DNA of 12,590 bases from Alysiella sp. (GTDB lineage Bacteria; Pseudomonadota; Gammaproteobacteria; Burkholderiales; Neisseriaceae), in assembly GCF_030525755.1 (NCBI RefSeq), contig NZ_JAUNEC010000051.1, forward strand, positions 1-12,590. The letters are read 5' to 3'. Of the stretch, positions 6,118 through 11,726 are shown piece by piece. The notes beneath the pieces are model-generated. The model was not told the origin of the DNA and made no database searches. It worked only from the letters and a program-made list of their open reading frames with translations. Position 1 is the stretch's first letter. Every line of letters starts with the position of its first letter. A program made the position numbers and the translations under genes.

Positions 6118-7440
6118 ATGAATACCGAAACACCTCAAACCATTTTGGTCACCGTTCATGCTCTGGATTACGAAGGTCGCGGCGTGGCACGCGTAAACGG
6201 CAAAACCGTTTTCATTGAAGGCGCATTGCCTTTGGAAACCGTATCAGCACGAATTGTACAACGCAAAAGCCATTTTGATGAAGCACAAACCCAAACCATC
6301 ATCAAACCGACAGCATCACGCATTACACCAGCTTGTCGCCATTATCAAGATTGTGGTGGTTGTGCCTTGCAGCACGCCGAATTTTCCGCCCAAGTTGCCC
6401 ATAAACAACGGATTTTTGAAGAACAATTACAACGATTGGGCAAAGTTTTCCCAGCTCAAATCCTGCCACCTTTATACGGCGCAGCATGGGGCTACCGCAA
6501 TCGCACGCGACTAACCGTTCGGCTACCTGAAAACAGCAAAACGGCACACATCGGTTTTCTGGGCAAACGCAGCAAACGCGTGGTACATCTTCATGAATGC
6601 CCAGTATTGCACCCTACGCTTTCAGGCAGCCTGAAAACCCTGCATGATTTTGTCATGCAACACACACAATCAGACATCAATGCGATTGAATTGGCAACAG
6701 CTGACCAAGCGGCTTATGTCAATTTCATCACGCGCAACACGCTGCCTAAAAAAGCCCTGCAACAACTTTCAAGCAGCCTGAACGCCCTCAACACCGCAGA
6801 TTGGCAAATCTGGCAACAACAAGGCAAAAAAGCCATATTGTCCACCCCAAAAAATGCACCACCTTTGGCATACAAGCTGCCTGAATTTGGTTTACACATA
6901 CCCTTTCAACCCAATGATTTCACACAAGTCAATCAGGCTTTAAACGAAATCATGGTATCGCGTGCCGTTCGCCTATTGGACGTAAAACCCCATGAAAAAG
7001 TCGCAGACCTCTTTTGTGGGCTGGGCAATTTCAGCTTACCTCTCGCCAAAACAGGCGCACGCGTTTTAGGTTTAGAAGGCTCGCCCGAATTAACAAGCCG
7101 TGCAACGCATAATGCACGCGCCAACGGCATACACAACGCCAATTTTGTTACCACCGATTTATTTCAAACTACCCCAAAAACGCTGGCAACATGGGGCAAG
7201 TTTGACAAAATGCTGCTAGACCCACCACGCGCAGGCGCATGGGAAGTGGTTCAATCCTTACACGCGCCATTTTTGCCACAAAAAATCGCCTATGTATCCT
7301 GTAATCCTGCTACTTTCGCACGCGATGCCGCCATTTTGGTACAAAAAGGCTACCGTTTTCAGGCAGCAGGCATCATGAATTTGTTTGCTCAAACTGCACA
7401 CATTGAAGCAATTGGGGTATTTGAATTGATTTCACAATAA
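6118..7440 (+). CDS. rlmD: 23S rRNA (uracil-1939-C5)-methyltransferase RlmD
   Basis: A 440-residue SAM-dependent RNA methyltransferase (formerly RumA) that makes m5U at position 1939 of 23S rRNA. The N-terminal TRAM domain (about 8-60, VHALDYEGRGVARVNGKTVF) binds RNA. The 4Fe-4S cluster ligands are Cys73, Cys79, Cys82 (CRHYQDCGGC) and Cys161 (HECPVLHP). The methyltransferase domain has motif I VADLFCGLGNFSLPLA (295-310), LLDPPRAGA (366-374) and SCNPATFARD with the catalytic Cys395; HIE near 428-430 provides the likely general base. All key residues of the family are present and the length is normal (E. coli 433). TrmA is excluded by the TRAM domain and the four-Cys cluster. The gene contains a full DUS (6621-6635) and near copies at 6520, 6771 and 6874. 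Its likely promoter overlaps the start region. Confidence 0.96.
   Translation: MNTETPQTILVTVHALDYEGRGVARVNGKTVFIEGALPLETVSARIVQRKSHFDEAQTQTIIKPTASRITPACRHYQDCGGCALQHAEFSAQVAHKQRIFEEQLQRLGKVFPAQILPPLYGAAWGYRNRTRLTVRLPENSKTAHIGFLGKRSKRVVHLHECPVLHPTLSGSLKTLHDFVMQHTQSDINAIELATADQAAYVNFITRNTLPKKALQQLSSSLNALNTADWQIWQQQGKKAILSTPKNAPPLAYKLPEFGLHIPFQPNDFTQVNQALNEIMVSRAVRLLDVKPHEKVADLFCGLGNFSLPLAKTGARVLGLEGSPELTSRATHNARANGIHNANFVTTDLFQTTPKTLATWGKFDKMLLDPPRAGAWEVVQSLHAPFLPQKIAYVSCNPATFARDAAILVQKGYRFQAAGIMNLFAQTAHIEAIGVFELISQ
6621..6635. repeat. Palindromic DNA uptake sequence inside rlmD
   Basis: TTCAGGCAGCCTGAA reads as AGGCTGCCTGAA on the minus strand (6621-6632) and AGGCAGCCTGAA on the plus strand (6624-6635). 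It encodes SGSLK between the cysteine cluster and the methyltransferase domain. Confidence 0.85.
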
Positions 7441-7534
7441 TTTTTTGATGAATGCAGGTTTAAATCAGATAGAGGACACAAATTGCCATGATGAACCACA
7501 ATATGGTCGTTTCAAACATGGTATTTCAATTTTT

Positions 7535-7888
7535 TTAGGTGGCGATTTTAACGGCTGTACCACAGACCACGACCATCATCATGCCATTGGTTTCGCCCAA
7601 TACTTCGTAATCAAAGTCAATGCCGATGATGCCGTTTGCGCCAAGTTCTTTGGCAGCGGCTTTCATTTCATCTAGGGCTGCATTACGTGCGCCAGCCAAT
7701 GCACGTTCATAACCGCCTGCACGTCCGCCTACTACATCACGTACGCTGGAAAACATATCGCGAAAGATATTGGCACCAATAATTGCTTCGCCGTGTACGA
7801 TGCCCAAGTAAGCGTCAATTTGAGCATCAGGGGGCGTTATGGTGGCAAGGAAAAAGGGGGCTTTTTTGTTTGATGAGAACCAGCCCAT
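7535..7888 (-). CDS. YbjQ / UPF0145 family protein
   Basis: A 117-residue soluble protein of the YbjQ family (UPF0145, sometimes labelled putative heavy-metal-binding). Typical features are GEAIIGANIFRDMFSSVRDVVGGRAGGYE (in parts, about 33-60), the helix ARNAALDEMKAAAKELGANGIIGIDFDYE (about 67-95) and the terminal strand MMMVVVCGTAVKI. Members form pentamers in crystal structures; their biological role is not established. ATG at 7888 is preceded on its strand by AAGGA with eight bases spacing. It is the last gene of the minus-strand block, 87 bp after the SDR gene, and converges on rlmD. The 94 bp between the two stops show no strong terminator. Confidence 0.9.
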   Translation of the reverse strand: MGWFSSNKKAPFFLATITPPDAQIDAYLGIVHGEAIIGANIFRDMFSSVRDVVGGRAGGYERALAGARNAALDEMKAAAKELGANGIIGIDFDYEVLGETNGMMMVVVCGTAVKIAT

Positions 7889-7975
7889 TTTGTTATTCCT
7901 TATTCAAAATCATGAAAATAGGGTTGTTGGGTTTCAGGCAGCATGGCGATGTGCAACCCATTTGGGAACAGGGTT

Positions 7976-8725
7976 TTAGGTCAAGTCGGTGTATAAACTG
8001 GTAATGATGCGCCCGTTTGTATCGGTGTCGCTAGTATCCCAATGGGGTTCAGGTAATCCGAGCGATTGGGCTTCACGGCGGTAAAAAACTTGGCGACTTA
8101 GATGGTCGTTTTCCACAATATTGCGTATGCGTGTGCCGTTGGGGTTTAAGGCTGCCTGAAACAAGGCAGCAACAGCACGGTCGCGGTGCAGCATATTAAC
8201 GGCTTGTGCTGCGCCTTTGATATTTTGACGTTGGAGCAAACTGTTAATGGGGTGGCGTTCAGCGGCATACAGTCCAGCCAAACGCAAGATGTCGGTATGG
8301 TCAATACCTGTATTCAGGCAGCTTTGTTCGGCAGCAACAATGCTTTGGGCAGATTGACTTTCGGGATTTAAGCTACTGTGTTCATCGCATTGTCGCGCTT
8401 GATTGCCATAAACGCTGATGCTGCTGGCGTAAATCAGATGCTTGATTTGGCTTTCGTGGGCATGTTGTGTGAGTTGGGCGATAGTGGCAGTGTAATCTTT
8501 AATGCCCGTTGGAGGCAATAAAATCACCCATGTGGGATAATTGCTCCATTCAGGCTGCCTGAAAGTAGGAGAGAGTGCCACGAAGTCCATGTGAATGGGC
8601 AAATTGATGTCGTCTGATGTTTGTTGGCGTTTCACGGCGCGAACGTTCATGCCGTATTGGTGGCATCGTTCTGCCAAAGGACGACCGAGAAAACCCATGC
8701 CGATAATCAAGATTGATGTGTTCAT
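7976..8725 (-). CDS. SDR superfamily NAD(P)-dependent epimerase-like protein
   Basis: A 249-residue Rossmann-fold protein. The nucleotide-binding loop is IIGMGFLG (residues 7-14, G-x-G-x-x-G), followed by an atypical-SDR pattern: LIYASSISVYGN (97-108) at the place of the catalytic Ser and Tyr. The usual Y-x-x-x-K lysine is replaced: Tyr106 is followed by GNQA, with Ala at 110. This resembles E. coli YeeZ and related atypical SDRs whose substrates are unknown. Members are soluble and may bind NAD(P) without being classical epimerases. The gene starts one base after the stop of the transporter gene (TAA-A-ATG), with GGGA as weak Shine-Dalgarno, so translational coupling is likely. The gene contains a full DUS on the opposite strand at 8149-8160 and 8549-8563. 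Confidence 0.82.
   Translation of the reverse strand: MNTSILIIGMGFLGRPLAERCHQYGMNVRAVKRQQTSDDINLPIHMDFVALSPTFRQPEWSNYPTWVILLPPTGIKDYTATIAQLTQHAHESQIKHLIYASSISVYGNQARQCDEHSSLNPESQSAQSIVAAEQSCLNTGIDHTDILRLAGLYAAERHPINSLLQRQNIKGAAQAVNMLHRDRAVAALFQAALNPNGTRIRNIVENDHLSRQVFYRREAQSLGLPEPHWDTSDTDTNGRIITSLYTDLT
8149..8160 (+). repeat. DNA uptake sequence, AGGCTGCCTGAA type, inside the SDR gene
   Basis: An exact match on the non-coding strand; in the SDR frame it encodes part of LFQAALN. Confidence 0.85.
8549..8563 (+). repeat. Palindromic DNA uptake sequence inside the SDR gene
   Basis: TTCAGGCTGCCTGAA holds AGGCTGCCTGAA on the plus strand (8552-8563) and AGGCAGCCTGAA on the minus strand, the same 15-mer as at 6078-6092. 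Confidence 0.85.
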
Positions 8726-8726
8726 T

Positions 8727-9809
8727 TTATGTTTCCCGATTGTAAAAACGGCTGTTTAAATAAGTGCGCTTGCCTTCGTGTATCAGAACCAAGCACACAG
8801 CCGCCAAAGGTAACGCAACCAACATACCGACAAAACCCATCAGTTGTCCAAATGCCATCAGCGAGAAAATCACCCAAAATGGCGATAAACCGATGCGGTC
8901 GCCCACAATTTGTGGTGTGATGAAAAAACTTTCTAAAAATTGTCCAATACCAAATACACCCCACACCATCAATAAACCGTGCCATGAATCAAATTGTAAA
9001 ACGGCAGCCAATGTTGCCAGCAGCAGACCTGTGAACGCCCCCAAGTAGGGAATGAACACCAAAATGCCTGCCACCATGCCAATTGCAAAACCTGAATCCA
9101 AACCCACCAGCATTAAACCGATACCGTAAATCAGCCCCATAATTAGCATAACCATTAACTGTCCACGCAAAAACTCGCCCAATACGGTGTCCATTTCGCC
9201 CGTTACACGGGTGTAAATGTTTACATAACGGCGTGGCACAAGGCGATGTGCGCCTTTTGACCACAAAGGCCAATCGCGCAGAAAATAGTAGAGCAACAAA
9301 GGCAACAACACCAAATTGCCCAAACCCACCGCTAAGGCACTGCCTTGTTGCATCAAAACAGGCATGGCTTTTTGTAAATGGGTTTGAATGAGTGAAGCGT
9401 TGGCACGCAGCCAATTGGTAACAGTGGCTTCGTTAATGGCAAGATGTTCGCCAAAACGGGCGTTGTACCAAGGTAAAGCCCGATTTTGCACCCAATCAAC
9501 CACAGCAGGAATGCGCCCAATGATGTTGTTTACCTGTTCAATCAACATCGGCACAATAACCAACAATAAACCAATCAGCAGCATGAAACTGAACAACATG
9601 ACCCACAACGCACCACGTGTACGGCTGATGCGTAAGCGACACAATTTGTCCACCAAAGGATTCAAAATATATGCCAAAACCGCCGCCACAATAAAGGGCG
9701 ACAGAATGGGACCGAGCAGTTTGAAAAATGTGATGAGAAAAGTCAGTAACAAAAAACCTGCTAACCAAGGCAGCCATGGGCGTTTTTTAGCGCGATTTGC
9801 GATGTACAT
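8727..9809 (-). CDS. AI-2E family transporter (PerM-like membrane protein)
   Basis: A 360-residue inner-membrane protein with about seven to eight hydrophobic segments: two near the N-terminus (WLAGFLLLTFLITFF; ILSPFIVAAVLAYIL), one at about 65-85, one near LAVGLGNLVLLPLLLYYFL, and a C-terminal cluster. It shows the family motifs LRGQLMVMLIMGLIYGIGL, FIPYLGAFTG, ITPQIVGDRIGLSP and FGQLMGFVGMLVALPLAAV. Members include TqsA (autoinducer-2 export), PerM and Na+/H+ antiporters; the substrate here is unknown. The frame extends upstream to an ATG at 9860, but ATG 9809 has AGGA nine bases before it and gives the usual N-terminus, so 9809 is chosen. TACAAT at 9845-9840 on this strand may be a -10 box. 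It is the first gene of a minus-strand block with the SDR gene 1 nt downstream. Confidence 0.9.
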   Translation of the reverse strand: MYIANRAKKRPWLPWLAGFLLLTFLITFFKLLGPILSPFIVAAVLAYILNPLVDKLCRLRISRTRGALWVMLFSFMLLIGLLLVIVPMLIEQVNNIIGRIPAVVDWVQNRALPWYNARFGEHLAINEATVTNWLRANASLIQTHLQKAMPVLMQQGSALAVGLGNLVLLPLLLYYFLRDWPLWSKGAHRLVPRRYVNIYTRVTGEMDTVLGEFLRGQLMVMLIMGLIYGIGLMLVGLDSGFAIGMVAGILVFIPYLGAFTGLLLATLAAVLQFDSWHGLLMVWGVFGIGQFLESFFITPQIVGDRIGLSPFWVIFSLMAFGQLMGFVGMLVALPLAAVCLVLIHEGKRTYLNSRFYNRET

Positions 9810-9871
9810 GAAATACTGTCCTGCTGAAAACAAAAATACATTGTAACTTGAAAAGGACATGATTGTGTTTC

Positions 9872-9883
9872 AGACAGTCTGAA
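9872..9883. repeat. DUS-like palindrome near the transporter gene start
   Basis: TTTCAGACAGTCTGAA (9868-9883) is a 7-bp inverted repeat, TTCAGAC-A-GTCTGAA. It shares the CTGAA core with DUS but differs in the middle from both dialects of the window; GTCTGAA is the tail of Neisseria-type DUS. It may be a decayed or foreign uptake sequence. Confidence 0.4.
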
Positions 9884-9898
9884 TTTTATAGATAAACA

Positions 9899-9930
9899 GA
9901 AAACCCCTACTGATTTCAGTAGGGGTTTTC
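9899..9930 (-). terminator. Intrinsic terminator of the tRNA operon (bidirectional)
   Basis: GAAAACCCCTACTGA (9899-9913) and its exact complement (9916-9930) form a 15-bp stem with a 2-nt loop. The CCCC/GGGG core is flanked by A and T tracts on both sides. It begins 9 bp after the CCA end of tRNA-Glu. Confidence 0.9.
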
Positions 9931-9938
9931 TTAAAAAT

Positions 9939-10013
9939 TGGCACGCCCACGGGGAATCGAACCCCGGTTACCGCCGTGAAAGGGCGATGTCCTAACCGCT
10001 AGACGATGGGCGC
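9939..10013 (-). tRNA. tRNA-Glu (TTC)
   Basis: The minus strand folds as a 75-nt cloverleaf. The acceptor arm GCGCCCA pairs with TGGGCGT (first pair G-U), followed by G-CCA encoded in the DNA. The anticodon loop is CTTTCAC with anticodon TTC between TCGCC and GGCGG. The T arm holds GGTTCGATTCC. The D arm has TCTAGCGGTTAGGACA, typical of glutamate tRNAs. It follows tRNA-Arg by 13 bp in one transcript. Confidence 0.95.
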
Positions 10014-10026
10014 GGAATAAATTTTC

Positions 10027-10103
10027 TGGCGCACCCGGAGCGATTCGAACGCCCGACCCTTTGGTTCGTAGCCAAATACTCTATCCAACTGAGCTACGGG
10101 TGC
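10027..10103 (-). tRNA. tRNA-Arg (ACG)
   Basis: The minus strand folds as a 77-nt cloverleaf. The acceptor GCACCCG pairs with CGGGTGC, followed by G-CCA. The anticodon arm TTTGG-CTACGAA-CCAAA has anticodon ACG, the arginine species read as inosine-CG after deamination. The T arm GGGCG-TTCGAAT-CGCTC has one G-U pair. It is the first gene of the two-tRNA operon, with its 5' end 7 bp from the predicted transcription start. Confidence 0.96.
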
Positions 10104-10116
10104 AGCAAAGGTTGGC

Positions 10117-10145
10117 ATTATCTTGGTTTTCAGGCAGCCTGTCAA
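10117..10145 (-). promoter_or_regulatory. Promoter of the tRNA-Arg/tRNA-Glu operon, with an embedded DUS
   Basis: On the minus strand TTGACA (10145-10140) is followed by a 17-bp spacer and GATAAT (10122-10117). The predicted start is about 7 bp before tRNA-Arg. The last A of TTGACA is the first base of an exact AGGCTGCCTGAA (10140-10129), so the uptake sequence fills most of the spacer. Confidence 0.85.
10129..10140 (-). repeat. DNA uptake sequence, AGGCTGCCTGAA type, in the tRNA promoter spacer
   Basis: An exact match on the minus strand, placed between the -35 and -10 boxes of the tRNA promoter. Confidence 0.88.
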
Positions 10146-10151
10146 GCAAGA

Positions 10152-10169
10152 TACACAAAAAAATGTGTA
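10152..10169 (+). promoter_or_regulatory. Possible operator: TACACA inverted repeat upstream of the exonuclease gene
   Basis: TACACA (10152-10157), six A's, then TGTGTA (10164-10169). It lies where the -35 box would be for the TATAAT at 10175-10180. A bound protein could block or help initiation. AT-rich chance remains possible. Confidence 0.3.
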
Positions 10170-10174
10170 AATTG

Positions 10175-10180
10175 TATAAT
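10175..10180 (+). promoter_or_regulatory. Probable -10 box of the exonuclease gene
   Basis: TATAAT lies 24 bases before the ATG, and the hexamer 17 bp upstream is TACACA (four of six consensus positions). AAAAGGA, seven bases before the ATG, is the Shine-Dalgarno. Confidence 0.5.
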
Positions 10181-10204
10181 ATCATTAAATAAAAGGATAT
10201 TTTT

Positions 10205-11581
10205 ATGAGTGATTTGCAAGACTTGGCTGCTTTTTTCCAACAACATTATGCTGTTCCTGTGGTGATTCTAGATTTGGAAACCACTGGTGGCGATGTGTTT
10301 GGTGACCGCATCACGGAAATGGCATTTTTACATTTTCATCAGGGACAAATTACTGCTGTGCAGCAACTGATTAATCCAGAACGTGAAATTTCGCCGTTTA
10401 TCACGAATTTAACGGGCATTAGCAATGAAATGACGGATTCTGCACCTACAGCAGCGGCATTTTTACCTAGTGTGATGCACTTTTTGCGTGGCAGTTTATT
10501 GATTGCCCACAACAGCCGTTTTGATTACCACTTTTTACTCAATGAATGTCGCCGCAATGGTTTGATGTTGGGTATGCCTTCTTTGTGTAGCGTGCAACTG
10601 TCGCGCAAATTGTATCCCGAGCATCATAAACACAGCTTGGAAGCGATTTTGCAACGTCATAATATTGATGGTGGCAGTCGGCATCGGGCGATGAGTGATG
10701 TATTGGCTTTGGCACATTATTTGCAAATTGCCTTAAAACAACGTGGTGCCGATTTATGGCGACAACAAGCGCGTTTATTGACACAGGCTTGGCTGCCTGA
10801 AAGTGTTTCAGGCAGCTTGAAAGCATCGTTGGTAAACATTGCCGATGCTGCAGGCATCACAATTTGGCGAGACCATGCTGGTGTGGTATGCGACATTAAG
10901 GTACATCAATATGCCTATCGTGAAACCGTAGCGCATTTGCACCATTTAAAACGTTTAGGTAGGCTGCCTGAAAGTGTGGAATTTGTAGCGGCGGTTGGGG
11001 TTTTGCATGCGGCGATGTTGCGAGCACAAAGTTTGCATAAATGGGGTTTAAAGATTGAACAAAGCAGCACAGGGCGACACAGCGTGTATTTTGATACCGA
11101 CCCACAAGATGGCTGCCTGAAAGCGCGTATTCGTCCTTTGAAGAGTGGGTTTCATGCCGAACCGCCACGGGGTTTGTTTTTGCACCCCAAAGGTGCAAAG
11201 CGAGCATTAAATGATTGGGCGCGTGAACAAAGTATCTGCCCTACGCAACTGGGCATTTCCGAAACGCTGCCCAAAGGTGTGCCTTGTCCTGTTTCTGTCG
11301 TATCGACTTGTGTGCCAGCCTGTCAAACGCAAGACCATTTGGCGCATAACCATTGTGTTCAGACGAATTGGCGCAGTTTGCGTTCTGCCGATTGGGGCAA
11401 AATGGCGCGTGTACAAATTACCGAAACCGACCCCATAAGCGGACAAAGCATCACATTATTGTGCCAAAACGGCATGATAAGGCTGCCTGAAAGCCCAATT
11501 TGGTACACCGACAGTCATGTTTTGGGTGTTTTGAAAGATAAGTTCAAACACGCCAAACAAGACATTCAAATGATTGAATGA
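10205..11581 (+). CDS. DnaQ-like 3'-5' exonuclease with a C-terminal, possibly degenerate GIY-YIG-like domain
   Basis: A 458-residue cytosolic protein. Residues about 17-178 are a DEDDh exonuclease of the DNA polymerase III epsilon type: Exo I VVILDLETTG (Asp23, Glu25), Exo II AHNSRFDYHFL (Asp107), Exo III HRAMSD (His160, Asp165). All five catalytic residues are present, so removal of nucleotides from 3' ends is expected. It is much longer than DnaQ (about 240) and lacks its Pol III alpha-binding tail. Residues about 205-285 resemble in layout the GIY-YIG domain of Cho/UvrC-type proteins (GITIWRDHAGVV...YRETVAHL...), but the Gly-Ile-Tyr and YVGK catalytic positions are not present; this match is tentative. 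The rest (about 290-458) is unrecognised and has several Cys. Proteins fusing an epsilon-like exonuclease to a UvrC-like nuclease occur in beta- and gammaproteobacteria. ATG 10205 has AAGGA at seven bases. Several DUS lie within it. Confidence 0.85.
   Translation: MSDLQDLAAFFQQHYAVPVVILDLETTGGDVFGDRITEMAFLHFHQGQITAVQQLINPEREISPFITNLTGISNEMTDSAPTAAAFLPSVMHFLRGSLLIAHNSRFDYHFLLNECRRNGLMLGMPSLCSVQLSRKLYPEHHKHSLEAILQRHNIDGGSRHRAMSDVLALAHYLQIALKQRGADLWRQQARLLTQAWLPESVSGSLKASLVNIADAAGITIWRDHAGVVCDIKVHQYAYRETVAHLHHLKRLGRLPESVEFVAAVGVLHAAMLRAQSLHKWGLKIEQSSTGRHSVYFDTDPQDGCLKARIRPLKSGFHAEPPRGLFLHPKGAKRALNDWAREQSICPTQLGISETLPKGVPCPVSVVSTCVPACQTQDHLAHNHCVQTNWRSLRSADWGKMARVQITETDPISGQSITLLCQNGMIRLPESPIWYTDSHVLGVLKDKFKHAKQDIQMIE
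10792..10816. repeat. Perfect 11-bp DUS-pair hairpin inside the exonuclease gene
   Basis: GCTGCCTGAAA (10792-10802) and its exact complement (10806-10816) enclose GTG. Each arm belongs to a one-mismatch DUS (10790-10801 and 10807-10818). The codons give WLPESVSGS, at the end of the exonuclease domain and the start of the linker. Confidence 0.8.
10961..10972 (+). repeat. DNA uptake sequence, AGGCTGCCTGAA type, in the exonuclease gene
   Basis: An exact match, read in frame as Arg-Leu-Pro-Glu (GRLPESVEF). Confidence 0.85.
11480..11491 (+). repeat. DNA uptake sequence, AGGCTGCCTGAA type, in the exonuclease gene
   Basis: An exact match, read in frame as Arg-Leu-Pro-Glu (MIRLPESPI). A one-mismatch copy lies at 11110-11121 in another frame. 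Confidence 0.85.
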
Positions 11582-11602
11582 AAAGAGTACAGTTGCCGAT
11601 TG

Positions 11603-11690
11603 CATAGTCACAGAATTGAAAAAGCACTACGGTGTTGCCAACGTCCTTCGTTGCCGCCTTATATTGCTTTTTCACTTTTACGACTGTATG
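11603..11690. repeat. Second inverted-repeat family, copy C (MITE-like)
   Basis: An 88-bp block. The left end CATAGTCACAGAATTGAAAA and the complement of the right end, CATACAGTCGTAAAAGTGAA, pair over most of their length and continue through AAGCA. The interior has TACGGTGTTGCC and CTTCGTTGCCGCC. The left half nearly equals copy A and the right end matches copies A and B. It lies 20 bp after the exonuclease stop and ends 36 bp before the CAP-protein ATG. Confidence 0.72.
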
Positions 11691-11726
11691 TCAGACAGCT
11701 TGATTTTTGAAAAACAGGAATAAATC

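Noticed and set aside
7445..7675. 76-codon frame on the plus strand after rlmD
   Set aside because: It mostly overlaps the YbjQ-family gene on the other strand and has no recognisable feature or good Shine-Dalgarno.
7921..7959. GGGTTG/CAACCC inverted repeat between the SDR and YbjQ genes
   Set aside because: Six-bp arms with a 27-nt loop and no T-tract; likely chance.
8764..9846. Several plus-strand and alternative-frame minus-strand open frames across the transporter gene
   Set aside because: Shadows of the membrane protein; compositions are biased and no motif is seen.
9810..9860. Upstream ATG 9860 for the transporter
   Set aside because: No Shine-Dalgarno there, and the probable -10 box TACAAT would lie inside the coding region.
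11207..11446. 79-codon minus-strand frame
   Set aside because: Antisense to the C-terminal region of the exonuclease, without start signals.
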